In this document: positions 1 through 12,200 of the stretch, one piece after another
How the letters are laid out: each line of letters starts with the position of its first letter
Numbering within the stretch: position 1 is the first letter of the stretch
Assembly (NCBI RefSeq): GCF_020382885.2
Contig: NC_058498.1
Location: forward strand, 21,419,001-21,483,000
Source of the DNA: Scatophagus argus
Lineage: Eukaryota > Chordata > Actinopteri > Scatophagidae
Direction of reading: 5' to 3'
DNA: 64,000 bases
Notes under the pieces: model-generated
The model's input: the letters and a program-made list of their open reading frames with translations, nothing else
The model's database searches: none
Told to the model about the DNA's origin: nothing
Translations under genes and position numbers: made by a program

Positions 1-442
1 CAGCAGCATCCAAATCAGTCACTTCTCTCTTCAGTCTCAAGAAGGGTTGAAAATACTGCAGTAGGAGGAAGTAAAACTACACAGGTACTAGCTGCACTGA
101 GGGAAAACATGGCTTTTGACAGTTTCTGCTCATATTCTTATGAACTCTGCTAAGAACCAACAAAACGTCCTAAAAAAGTTAGTGCTCACCAACAAACCAT
201 CGACCACACCTTCAGTACATCGTCAGGTCAAAATTAAAGCAAGTTTATGGAACTTTTGTAGATTACCAACCACTTTTCAAGTGCAATTCGGTTCATTTAA
301 AAAGAACCTTAATAAAATACTTTCAGGAAGAGTAACCTTCAAAAGCAAAAATACATATTTTTCTCTTACCCATAGTGCCATTTATCCATCTGGGTTATTT
401 TTCTGTGAACAGCAGTCTCTTTCCAGAAATCATGACACTCGT

Positions 443-705
443 CACTGAAGATAATCCACAGACCTTGTTGTGAGTAGTTTCACGTAGGACCCATTTTCAT
501 ATCACCACACAGAAGGAAGCATGCAGCTACTCATGGACGAGAAGCTGGCTGACGTTACAGCTCAGCTCGTCAATGTTTTTATCCTGCCTTGTTATGAACA
601 CGGACCTCTCGTCCATGGGTCGATGCACGCTTCCTTCTGCACAGTGATGTAAGTAGAAAATATGAAACTGCTCACAACAAGGTCTGTGAATTATCTTGAG
701 TAAGG
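443..705. repeat. fold-back (palindromic) dispersed element
   Basis: The left arm (about 443-540) and the reverse complement of the right arm (about 610-705) align over roughly 100 bases with few changes. Shared blocks include CACAGACCTTGTTGTGAG, CAGAAGGAAGC and CATGGACGAGA. A loop of about 70 bases separates the arms. This is the form of a fold-back or MITE-like non-autonomous DNA element; no transposase is present. A related half copy lies near 58290-58350. The family name was not determined. Confidence 0.65.
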
Positions 706-1231
706 GGGGAGGTCAGGGCTTCTGAAGAGAGACACTGCTGTTGAGCTTTGCTTTTTTTTTTCTTTTGTGCTTTAAGCACCACAAGTTAAGTGCCATCTAG
801 TTCCACTTTATTAGAAAGAAGGTCGACAACTCTACAGCCGATATCTCCAAAGCTAAATAGAAAATAGATAAATAGCATCCAAGGTAAGAGAAAAAAAAAA
901 TCTATATTTTTCATTTTGGGATGAACCGTCCTTTTAACAATTAAGACTTGTAACAAAAATGAATAAACCAGTGGCTCAGTGTCACATGTATTAAACGTAT
1001 TGAGCACATCCAGAAGACAGTTAACAGAATAACTACACACTGTCATTTCTTTCTAATATTATCTTTGTTCCATGACCACCACGGCTCATGGCAGTAAATC
1101 TTGTTCCAATTCTATTAATGAGAACTAAACCATAAATAAAATCCTTAATTGTTTAAAAATCTTTAACAGAAAATCGACCAAAAAAAAAAACCCCTATGAA
1201 CGACAGTAACATGATCAAAATATAAATATTT

Positions 1232-1237
1232 TTTATT
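1232..1237 (-). promoter_or_regulatory. candidate lsm2 polyadenylation signal
   Basis: TTTATT on the plus strand reads AATAAA on the minus strand, about 410 bases after the lsm2 stop codon. A second candidate lies at 807-812. Which one is used cannot be decided from sequence. Confidence 0.45.
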
Positions 1238-1647
1238 TTGAAGTGGCATAAAAAAATCCAAATGTCATCATTTTTAAAGATAAGCAACAGTGCTTGCTTT
1301 ATACAACAGAAACACTACAACAAATTTTTACCTCTACTGGGCTCTAAATTGTATTTAGTTCTATTTCTTTTAAACAAATGTCGGTATCAAATGAAGCCTA
1401 CTACACAGCCTGAGAGGTGAGGACCTTTTCCAATAATTACTGCTTTGGAAATTATCGATCACCAATGTCAGGAATGCAATTACGCTCTCTGTGAAAGCAC
1501 AGAAAAACGACCAGTACTGCTTAATTACATGAGCTGTAGAAACTGTAGCATCTTTAAATGAACTTAACTCAGAACTCAAACTGCTCATTATTCACCGTCA
1601 CAACAACCCTCCACCCACCCAAAACGAAACCCCACCCTGCAGGCCCA

Positions 1648-3321
1648 TCACTGCTTCTGCTGCATCGCTTCTTTTCGTGCAGCGTCTTGCAGGAGCTGAG
1701 TGTCCACTTCATCTGCAGGTAGCTGAACATACCGGACCACAGATCCACGGATGAAACAGTTTTTCACAGACAGCTGGAGCAAATTAAAACACAGCAACAA
1801 TTACCATTTAATGTCTTAACAATAATGATGATGATGATTAAAATTTAAATTTTAAGATTAAGATTTGCCACAATGTAATATTCCACATTTGATGAAGGTG
1901 CAACATATGGAAATGAGAGTATAAAGTATTGAAAGGACATATTTATGTTTTGTTTGTTACACAACAAGCTATGCATACTTATTTACATATTCTAATATAT
2001 TCAGATTATATGGGCAAAGGTTTTATATATTCCATACACAAAAGGTCAATGGTCTCCAAGTTTCTCACGCATCTGTGTGAAAACCCACACCCTTATGTGT
2101 GAATGAGTGTGTATGTAGACGTATTTGGTATTTCAGAAAATCCATTGTCTTTAGCCATGTTTAACAATATTCCTATATTTTGAATTAGTTATGAGGAATC
2201 AAGATGATCAAACAATTTTAGGCGTGTTTTTATTTTTTTGCCCATGATATCTCTCAATCAGAACATTAGAGTCATAACAGACATGTCCTCCAAGAAAAAC
2301 TTGGCTGAAAGAGAAGGTGCTGGACAGTTAAACTTACCATGTGTGGATATTTCTCTGGATCAGTGACACTGATGTCTGTCAGCTTAATGTTCAGGTACTG
2401 AAACACACAAGCAGACAAATGTGACTTCATAATATTAGAATCGTCACTGGGAATTCAGGTATAAAAATGCTAAGGCTGCATAGCTTTGTTTCAAAACAAT
2501 TACAATCAATTCTAACCTGATCCACAGAATGAAGTGTTCCACAGATGCTGGAAAGAGAGATGTTGGGATGCAATTTATTATACACATTTACTGACATATT
2601 CTTACGTCAAGAATATAAAAGACCAAATTGCCTGAAAAAGAATCACTGTTGTCAACGCACAGTTGGTGAACAAAATAACAGAAATACTTCGTTACATATT
2701 ACAACAAAAAACACCAAGACTGCAATAAATTAAGTTCATAACGTCCAGTTAATAAAGTGCACAACACAGACTCTGTCATATCGGATTTTAACTGTAAGCT
2801 ATACTTATTACTTTCTACTGCTGTTGCACTTAAATGACAAGAAGAAATCGTGTTTACGTTTTTATCACTTTTTTTCTTGCCTGAAATCACGTACATGCAT
2901 TTTGAGCCTCAATAGCCACCATCAGTCTCGTCCCTATCCACTGCTACAGACAGCACAGTTTTGTAACTAGCATAACTGAGTAATGGAGGCTAACTCAAAC
3001 AGTATGACAAATTTACCCGGCTTAGCCGGAAAAACTAACCTCAAGTCGTTTTTGAGCTCCACCACCACATCCTTCCCCACCAGCGATTTGAAAAACGAGT
3101 AGAAAAGCTGTGAAACAGAACGACGTGATTACGCTAATGTTAGCAGCATGCTAAATGCCGAGCACGATACGGGCTGCAGACAGCGAGCAAACGAAACCAC
3201 ATAAACGGAAGCAAAGTGAGGCAAGAGAGCTGCGGGTAATTCACCGCCTCACTGAATCTTCAGATAACACTGAAGTGAAGTCGGAAACTAAATTCATTAA
3301 TTGAGACTGATCTCTTACCAT
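1648..3321 (-). CDS. lsm2: LSM2, U6 snRNA-associated Sm-like protein
   Basis: LSm2 is one subunit of the heptameric LSm2-8 ring that binds the 3' end of U6 snRNA in the nucleus, and of the LSm1-7 ring that works in cytoplasmic mRNA decay. Five coding exons were joined: 3319-3321, 3040-3107, 2517-2547, 2338-2397 and 1648-1773. All junctions are GT-AG and the frame is continuous for 95 residues, the length of human LSM2. The product is nearly identical to the human protein as I remember it: it opens MLFYSFFKSLVGKD, has the Sm2-type segment CFIRGSVVRYV, and ends in EAMQQKQ (human EALQQKQ). Exon 1 contributes only the ATG, and the donor GTAAGA follows it directly. Fish-to-human conservation this high is usual for LSm proteins. 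The assignment is secure. Confidence 0.97.
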
Positions 3322-5757
3322 TACTGCTGTTGCTTTCTTGTCGTAGAACGTCTACTGTTGATGATGTATCACACCGCGTAATATTTCTGCGACGGACCAG
3401 GTTGCAATTATGGACCATCTCCACATGGAGGAGCCAGATGTGCGCTCAGTGTTTACTACTGTGACAATACAGTGAACTTTACTACCTGAGAAAGATTTAT
3501 CGCACCTTGTTAAGTGAGCCGTGTAGCTATAATGTATTATATCATCGCTGTGAGGTAAAACGGATAATATAGTGCCTCACAGAGTCACAAGAATGAATCT
3601 TTAGGTGTTTATTTCTTGGTCTTGTGTTATACACCTTGTTGTAAAGAAGCTGATCAGCAACTTTCTTGATTGATAGGCCCAATAGTACTTTGCACACTTT
3701 AGGATTTATTAGACCTAAGCTTTCTGGTTTGTGACACCTGGGCGTTGAGACATCTGGGCTACTTACATCCCACCACCTATGGTTACATAATGTTCAGGAC
3801 CAAATCCAGCAAACAGTAACTGAGTAATTTTGAAAGGTCTTAGGACATAAAATTATCCAGTAATTTGCAGGAGAAACAGCAAAATTTGCAAGATGTCTGA
3901 AAGAAATGTATTTTATTTTGTGACATAAATTCAAATGTAGACAATTCTTTTGTCTTACTATCCCTGTGGAGGTTTACCTTTCAACTCCTAGGCTGGTCCT
4001 GATCCCCAGGTCAGGAATCTCTGTGCTGAGGTAACCACTTAACATGGGCATAATCTCATCAGCCCCTTAGAGGAGAATCGGTCACGACAGTTTGATTCAG
4101 TTTAAGGAAAAAAATGCATAAAATCAAGAAGTAGCATTTATTTATGTGTGTAAATTCTCTTTTAGAGGTCTGCTCACCTGGAACCATTACGCAGGGCTCC
4201 TCCATGACAGCAAAGTGTTGCTCAGGTTTGCTCACACCTGACTGTATATTTTCCCAATGTCATCAATTAGAATGTCCTCTATAATTTGTTAACTGGCATT
4301 GATCACATAATTGTCACACTACATGTAGTTCTTTTAGGCAACAGCAGATGGAAGCAAATAACTGGAGTTTTATTGACAGGTTCCCAGCAATGGCACCTCC
4401 AGGAATTTAGGGTGTCCAGATGGTGCCACTGAAAATTTTAGGGCTGCTCATCAAAACCAAAACCCATAACTGAACTTCAAGAACTGTATTATGCCATTGT
4501 AGTATATAAACAAGTTGAAAATTATGGCGATATGAGAGTTTGGAATTGCACACTGACACAATTTGGCTTCTTACTTTACAGTTAATGGAAAACACTTTTG
4601 TAACACGTAACCTGGAGGGAATCTGCTCTGCTGATCCTGGAATCAGTATATGAAGTATTGATATCTGATGTTCTTCAAAATATCTTAGACCAAAGAGTTT
4701 ACAGGTCAGTTTGGTCACACATTCACTTGGTTCTCAGGCTCACTAAGTCACTGGACTTTATAAGGGGACTGATGGTAACAGACTGTATATAAGAGCAATA
4801 GGAGGTATCAAGTATTAGCTCCTGATAGTCTGTGGTTTTCCCAGTTGAACATTCCTTATTTCCTTTAAGGCTATCAGTTTTAAGTCTTGAGTTTCTTTCT
4901 TTTGAAACTTACCAGTCAACCATGGTCTTCTTTAAAATACCACTTTTTCCACATTCTACAAAAGAAAGTAAAATCTAATCCTCTTTAGTTAAGATTCCAT
5001 TGATTTGGTTTCACCTGCCCTTTTAAACAGAACAACAACCAGCTGTCAGTGCACAGTCAAGATGAACACATCCACAAGCCTCAAAGACAATGGGGACAGT
5101 GGACAAAGCAGCTCCACACTGTCACCAGAGAGAGTCCTACCACCACAGTTTCACATAATCTGAATTTTCCTATTACACCATCCACAGAATGAAAACATGT
5201 CACAATAACTACATTGTCTATTTTTGTCATCTCAGTTTCAAAAGAACCTTTTACAGTTTTACAGCACATGAACATTAGTTTTAAACAGAATTCAGAAATA
5301 CCTTATATGCCTGATTTACCACAGCAGTTATGCATATATAGGCAAGCATACTTCACATCACATTGCCTGGTTTTGCTTCTCTATGCTTCTCAAAGTAAAA
5401 AAAATAGGCAGTTCAACCCGCAACAAACTCTTAATGTTAACCAATGCTAACTTTGCACGACTAACTCGCCAGGATAATGCACATAGGAGTTCATCCCGAT
5501 GGTAGCTTCTCTCTCAACAGCTGGAGGAAATACCGTCAGCTATATTCAGTTTCGTGTCTTGAAACTCTCAGGTTAGAAATGTGTTATTTATCTGTCTCAC
5601 GCACCTGCCTGATGCACATGTTCCCCCGTGGCCGCATGTGGTAGAGGACATGATGCTTAATGGTTCAAAGCAGCCCAGAAAGAGCCCACTCACAGCTTAT
5701 TCCCTATATTCATATGTACCCTTATATTCTATAATTACAATCAAGCTGATATTTGGA

Positions 5758-5775
5758 TTTATTTGAGAATTTATT
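5758..5775 (-). promoter_or_regulatory. candidate inpp5d polyadenylation signals (two)
   Basis: Two TTTATT hexamers on the plus strand (5758-5763 and 5770-5775) read as tandem AATAAA on the minus strand, about 500 bases beyond the inpp5d stop codon. They would give a 3' untranslated region of roughly half a kilobase. Confidence 0.5.
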
Positions 5776-6024
5776 GTACATCTTAATGGCAAACATATTA
5801 ATGTCTGCAAGATACAGAATAACACTGTGTAGTAAACATCCTTTAGCTAATATGTATGTATAGTGTAAAACTAAGAAAATATGAAAAGTAACGTAATTAT
5901 GTCTAAACAGAGTTTAATTTCAAACCTATTTTTTTAATGCAAGCTTAGCAGAAATTATGTATGAAAATGTGTCTCTAATGTTTACATCATTTACTTGTTA
6001 AGAATTTGATGAAATACGTAGCTA

Positions 6025-6145
6025 TAGCCAGGAAACTGTTAGCTTAGCGTAGCCGTAAGACTAAAAATGGAGAAAGCTGGTCTGGCTCTATCCAAAGGTG
6101 TTAAGTAATGAGCTTCAGAGGTGCTGGTTACAGAATTTTTGTTCT
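6025..6145. repeat. GTTAGCTTAGC-type dispersed repeat in the inpp5d 3' UTR
   Basis: The string CTGTTAGCTTAGCGTAGC, followed by AAGACTAAAAATGGAGAAAGC, CTGGCTCTATCCAAAGGT and AGAGGTGCTGG, resembles the element at 62050-62315 in the same order. I recognise this pattern as a common teleost dispersed repeat, from memory. It has no coding capacity. Confidence 0.55.
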
Positions 6146-6267
6146 GTTTAGACAGACAGGTGAAATCCAGCAACTAAGTGAATTTAATTTAAATTCATAA
6201 AAATCTATGTTTTCAAAAAGTTGCAGGAAGCTGTACAGTCAGTGCTGACCACCATGGCAGCCTGGTC

Positions 6268-9200
6268 TCACTTCACAGAGCGGCCCGTCTTGGAAACATC
6301 AGGATGCACTAAAAAGAAAAGACAAATCATTTACATCTTCTAACTTGTTGGATAATGCAATTCTACTGAGAAGATACTCAGGATCTTACTATCTCTGTGA
6401 GCCTGTGTCTGTCCAGGTCTTGGTGGTGGTCTGTTTTTGATGGGAAATTCAGAGCTGTCTCTGTAGTCTCTGGGTTTGGACGGCTGGGGCTCAGGCATGC
6501 CCGGTCGAGACTTGGAGGGTAAAGGAGGCCTGTTTTGTGCTATTCCTCCTTCAGAACGTGAGGGCACCACAGGTTTTTTTTGTGCTAAGGGGTACGTGGT
6601 GATGGGGTTTGCAGGCTGAGGTTTGGTCTCAGAGCAGGTGAAAGAGCGGTTGCGTGGGGTGGGCACTGGGGGGCGATCAGGGTCTCCATCTGCTGCTTTG
6701 GAGCCTGTGAAGGTGGGATCCGGAGGTGTGAGGTGGTCCCTCTGCTGATGGTCTTGGTCCTTGCCCCGACCATGTAGTTTTCCCATTGAACCATATAACG
6801 GATTGTCAAACATCTCTGACACCTTGTCACACTCACCCCTAGGAAACAAGGCATCAGTCAGTTAAGTTTCTGTTTCACGTTTTACTGAATCATACTTGCC
6901 ATCATTTTGAGTTTTAGAGAGGCTTTCTCCTGAGACGGAACACTGAGTTTCAGTGAAACACTCACATTGTACCAGAAACAGGCACTTACATAGGATTTAA
7001 AGATTTTCCTGTGGGACTACGTGTGCCCACATCATAGGGACCCTTCTTGTGATCTTTGTTCCCTTGCCCAGCAACTGAAGGATTTTTTGGTGGCATGCTG
7101 TAACTCCAACCTTTATCTACCACATTGCTCCTCTGGAATGACACTCCCATGTAATTGGGATTAGAAATATCATGCGCTTGGGTGACGGTAAACCTGTTAA
7201 TCAGAAAACAAAAAAATCACACATTTAGAAGTCTTATTTGAGATATTTTGAAATAACCACATGTGAAAAAATATCTTACTTGTTTGGGTCACTGCCTTTG
7301 ACTTTTGAGGTGACAGTGTCATCCCTTTCAATTTTGATGAAATCTGAAAGCAGAATAAAATAGCAATTGATGCTACAAGAGCTAAAGTAAAAAGCATTTC
7401 ACACTTAAATCCTGAACTTATTTGCAGACTCACCATATAACTTCTCAGTCGTCTTGCAGTCAAAGGTGTGCAACTGGATGCCACCTGTCAATGTGCCTGT
7501 CTTCTCTCCATGGTGCGTCAGTGTGATCTGAAACTCTGTGTAGCAGAACTGGGCAGCTCGAAGCGCAACACAACCCTCTCCTTTGGGAATAAGACACCAG
7601 CAAAGTGTAAGTACTGCTCACCTCGTTGCATCTGCATTACAAATCGTGCATTGAGTTAATTACCATATGACTCGTCGCAATCTGTTGACTTCACACAGAT
7701 GAGTATGTGCTGGTCTAAAAGGTACTCAGGGTCAGATATGATGGGGGTGAGCTTGAAAAGAGACAAAATATGACAAATGAGGATTGTGCGACACCATAAA
7801 CCTTCCACACTGAAAGCTAATTCCAAATTTTACCACAGTCTGGTTGCCAAATCGAACTTTTATTGACCCATCTGAGTGCTCCATGTTCTCTCCCTCTGAA
7901 GTCTTGACTGTTTCTGTAGAAATTTTGAGAAATGCTTTGTTTTGATAGTCTCTGTCAGTTTTAAAGCAGATTCAAATAGAATACAATACAGTAAATCACA
8001 CAAATAAAACATACTCTCCAAGCAGCTGGAATGGTATTCGATGAAGAACTTGGTCTTTGATTTTGTTAACAGTGTGGCCACACAGTTCATTATCTGTATC
8101 CCTCCTTCAGGTGCACTGTTTGGATCTGAGAAAAAAAAACAAAAAACACGTACCTTGTCAAAGTATCATTTTTGGAGCGGATAACATAATCATCTGCAGT
8201 GAACCGCAGATGGTGATCATACCTTGCTTAGAGACAAACTGTGAGGCTACTCCAACTTCAAATGACGCAAATACAGGTGAGTGGTCACTGGTCACGATGT
8301 CAGTAGTGCACCCTGCAAGTTAGAAAGTTTGGCTGAATGAGTCTGTCTCCAAAAAATGTGACTGAAGGGGCACTAGAGCAAATTTGCATTCCACTGTGAT
8401 GAAGACTGGGGAATCCGGAGGGACAGATTAAACAAACAATGGTCAAAATGTACAGCAGAAGCTGAGATATCTTGCATTTTAGTCCTTGGCTTTGTTAGAC
8501 AAAGGCTCTGTCCTTTCAAAGTCAACACCCCGAGCCTCCACTTTCTCTTAAAAAATCTAATACATCAGCCTGGCTGATTGTAATTTTAAAGTCTACCTCT
8601 AATTTTTGCATGCTCTGCAGGTATCCAGTAGTTGTTAAATTCATGACAGATTACATAGTTCTTCCTAGAACCCTACCCAGGAAATGCACATGTTCAAGAT
8701 GAATTACTCACCATATGCATGGCAGACAACATGAACCAGAGGGTATGACTTCCGCAGGACACGATCACACCACGAGGGCAAATTGTATTTTGTCTGCAGG
8801 GTTAAATTTATTATAAATTTATAAATACTGAATATAATAGTTTTCACTAGGGCTTCATAGCACTTTAAGGATGAAAAAGAAGCTGGGATGTATCAGAATT
8901 CATGTAATTTTCGGTAGAAATAATCAAACACTCTCACTGATATGAATTAATAAAAGAGATCTAAATCCATAAGGTTCTATATGTCTAAAATTCGTTAAAT
9001 TCATCATTGTGTCTGTAGAGGAGCTGTATCTTAAAGTTTACACAACATATCTTCACATGGACTTTTTGACCTAGATGCCTAAAACAAAAAACATGTTCCT
9101 TGTCAATTGAGATTTGTGTTCAATGCTGTAGTTGCTTTTAAGGGTTCCTGCACTATGGTGACTGACAGGAGCCATACTGAGAAGAGACATCTGACTAAAC

Positions 9201-12200
9201 ATAAACTCACCCCTGTGGCTTTGGCCTTTGTGTAGGCATATTTCTCACGTGTATCTCTTTCAAAGCGATATGTGGGTGCAAATGTGATTTCCTCTTCATC
9301 TGCAATCCAAATGAAGATTTTTTTTAAATTTTGATGTACACTGTGAATGCATCAGGCAATGAATAGAACTGAGCTGATATAGAAAATCACATACAGCATA
9401 AGATAAGTTACATTAAGATGCACACTTTGCTGTATGTCTGTAATGGTCAATATTTTCCATGTGCTCAAGGCTCACCAAAATGTAAGAAGATCTTTCCATC
9501 ATTCCTCTCCATGTTGAGCTGGTCTTTAGCGAGGAGTTCCTGGTACTGCTGCTGTTTGATCTTTGTCACAATGTTCTCAGCTTCCTGTGAAGGGAAACAG
9601 CCCAAGTGTTTTGAGCCTCAGAGAACTCAGACGCTTGACAACCAGCATGCTCTTTCATGCACTACTCACTCAACTTCAGCTGGATGTCATTATTAGGAAG
9701 ATTTATAAAAGTAGAAACTGTTTTTGTTTAATTCCTATATGGTAAACTGTATTATTTACAACGTACTGTGGAAGGGAGCTCGACACGGTAGTTCAAATCA
9801 CCGAGCCAGAAGAGGTGGGTGAACCGATGTGTGATGTCAAATGGATTGAGCTTCTTATCTCCAAGGTTCAGAAATCGCAGGATGCTGACATAGTTTTGAT
9901 TACGTCTGCAAATACAGCAAATATTAGTGCAAAAACATAAAAAAAAAATCTGATTTCAGTGAATGTACTTTCATATTTTAGTAATAAAAATAGAAGAAAG
10001 TGTGCAAAGACCAAAACGTTAGGAATGAAGGATCTGAAAACTGAAAAGAGTAAAATAAATTAAGGCTCAGATTATTTTGGTTTGAACCCAAACAGTTTGA
10101 CAGTGCTAACCACTGAACAATTATTTATTAGTCTATGGAGTGATGTTTTTGATAACCTTTTGCTAACATTTGGTCAGTTTTCAGGTACAGCTTAGTAACT
10201 ACATGGCTTCCTTCTTTTTCCAGAGTTTCCCTGGCCGTGTATGGCTCCAATGCCGTCTAGCCTATTAATCAGGAGTCCGCAAAGCACTTGCTGATGCTAC
10301 TAAAGCTTTTCTGCTGTGAGTGAGAGCACACAAAAATAGGGGTTTAATTAATTTTTAACAGCTCCTGTCCTCTCTCAAAGATTTTGGCAGCTGGACATTC
10401 AGAGAATAATTTTAGGAAGATTTTAGTCACTTAATCAAGTTAAAATTGTAAAAGTGATGGTCACAAAATGTGATTTTGAGAAGTGAATCCCCAGTATAAA
10501 TTACACAATTGGTTATATCCTTAGATAATATTAGTAATAAATTTAAACTTGGCTTTGTTAAAAATGTAATATGTTGCTCACCTGAGCTTCTTCTCACTTC
10601 CGGAGGTCAGGTGACTGTTGACAAAGCCAAAAGATGTACCATTGAACATGAAGGACACTCCCACTGCCCCCTTGTTTCCTATCAAACAGATATCACAACA
10701 TCATTGTTCAACATATTTTTATGACGGGTCATTAAATGGCTTATGAAGGAGTGGAACTGCTTACCCAGAGTGTTGGCAATCCCTGTCTTCACACTGTCTG
10801 AAAAAATGTGGGAGATCCTGTTTTCATGCTCTGGCTTGGCCAGGACCACAATCCGAATGTTCCACAGAGTGTGGATAGCTACCTGGATGTTGGAAGATAA
10901 TATAACACATTTCTGCTCTGCACCTGCATTCACTTCTACATTTCCAATGTACCTGTACTGTAATGTAGCTGTGCAAATGGCAATAAACTCTATTCTATTC
11001 TATTCTATTCTATTCTATTCTATTCTATTCTATTCTATTCTACTCTATTCTGTTCACATGACACTTACTTTCTCACAGGCACTCACTTGTTTAAAGCTGA
11101 TGTTTGTGATGTTCCTCAGGGCACCTTTCACTGTGTCTGCCCACTCTTTCTCGCCCGTAGGATCCTCCTGCGTCCCAATGACATAAAAATCATGTGGGAT
11201 GTGATCTGCCGTGTCGTCTCGTGTCTTCCCTTGGCCCTTACACTGAAACCAGGAGTCAATGTTGGAGGAAACCCCAGCATTTCCTGTGGTTTTTTTGGTA
11301 AATATTGTACTTTGTCATTGTTTTGCCATCATGAATTTAAATTCATTCAAACCTGTAAGAAGTTAACATTGTTACCCATGTTCCAGGTGCCAACAAACAC
11401 AGTGATCATGTCTGGTTCAGGCTTTTCAGAGTGTTTGTTCTTCATTTGTTGAAGTAGTTGGCAAAACCCCTCCCTTTTCTGGTAGGACATAAAAATATTT
11501 CTGATAACAAACACATTTAAACATTGTACCTCATGAATTACAAGTGACTGAAAACTTAAAGCCTGTGTAACCATATCCTACACAAACACCGTATTTTCTG
11601 CCAGTGCTTTGGTTATTTCACTTGAAATTTCTTCATATGTTCTCAGTGGTTTTAAGGGGGAGTGGGGTAATGTGAAAAGGCAATACTCCTCCGTTAGAAT
11701 TTGAATCAAAGTGTGCCGACAGTTGTGAGTTGGATGCTAATCTTGCTCATGCTAATGATTTATTCCCAATTAAAGGGATTTTATGCACACCTTTACCCCC
11801 AAAATGGCAAATGAAGCAAGTTGCGATTTGTTATGTTGGGTTATATAAATAAAATATATTGTTGACAGGCTGATCAATGACTATTTAATATTACAGATAA
11901 TTATTTCATTGAAAAAGATGTCCAAAGTTGTCAGCGGTTTGTTACCTTCGTGTTATCAAACACAAACTCTTTACGCGAAATCTTCTCTTTCTCTGTCTCC
12001 ATCACGATGACAAGTTTGATGTGCACTTTCTGAGATTTAACCAGCTGCAGTACTGAAAAATTAGCACAACAAATATAGCAGTGCTGATGGTTTACAGCAT
12101 TTTTAAAACAAGGATTGAGGGCCATCCTACTTATTCATACTTTTGTAAGAGTCGATATGAATTTAATGGTTGGTGAAATAGAACAAAAGAAACTTCAGAG

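Larger units (their letters stand above)
1..1647. other. lsm2 3' UTR and downstream DNA
   Basis: No convincing coding sequence was seen. The part next to 1648 should be the lsm2 3' untranslated region, since two minus-strand AATAAA signals lie at 1232-1237 and 807-812. Further left is an imperfect palindromic repeat (about 443-705), listed separately. Open frames here are short, AT-rich and lack recognisable protein motifs. Confidence 0.6.
3322..6267. other. lsm2 promoter side and spacer up to inpp5d 3' UTR
   Basis: The lsm2 promoter should lie just above 3321, around 3340-3500; no TATA box is evident. From about 3.5 to 5.7 kb I see no gene, only AT-rich sequence. The stretch 5750-6267 is the likely inpp5d 3' untranslated region, ending at minus-strand AATAAA signals (5758-5763 and 5770-5775). 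It contains a dispersed repeat at about 6025-6145. Confidence 0.55.

Noticed and set aside
116-448. 110-codon plus-strand open frame at the window start
   Set aside because: AT-rich, no motif, no splice or promoter support; probably chance.
10992-11050. regular array that might be taken for a CRISPR-like repeat
   Set aside because: It is a pentamer microsatellite without spacers, in a vertebrate intron.
10743-11186. 147-codon plus-strand open frame
   Set aside because: It runs opposite to inpp5d exons 10765-10882 and 11087-11283 and through the TATTC microsatellite. Its sequence has no recognisable motif, while the other strand gives SHIP1.
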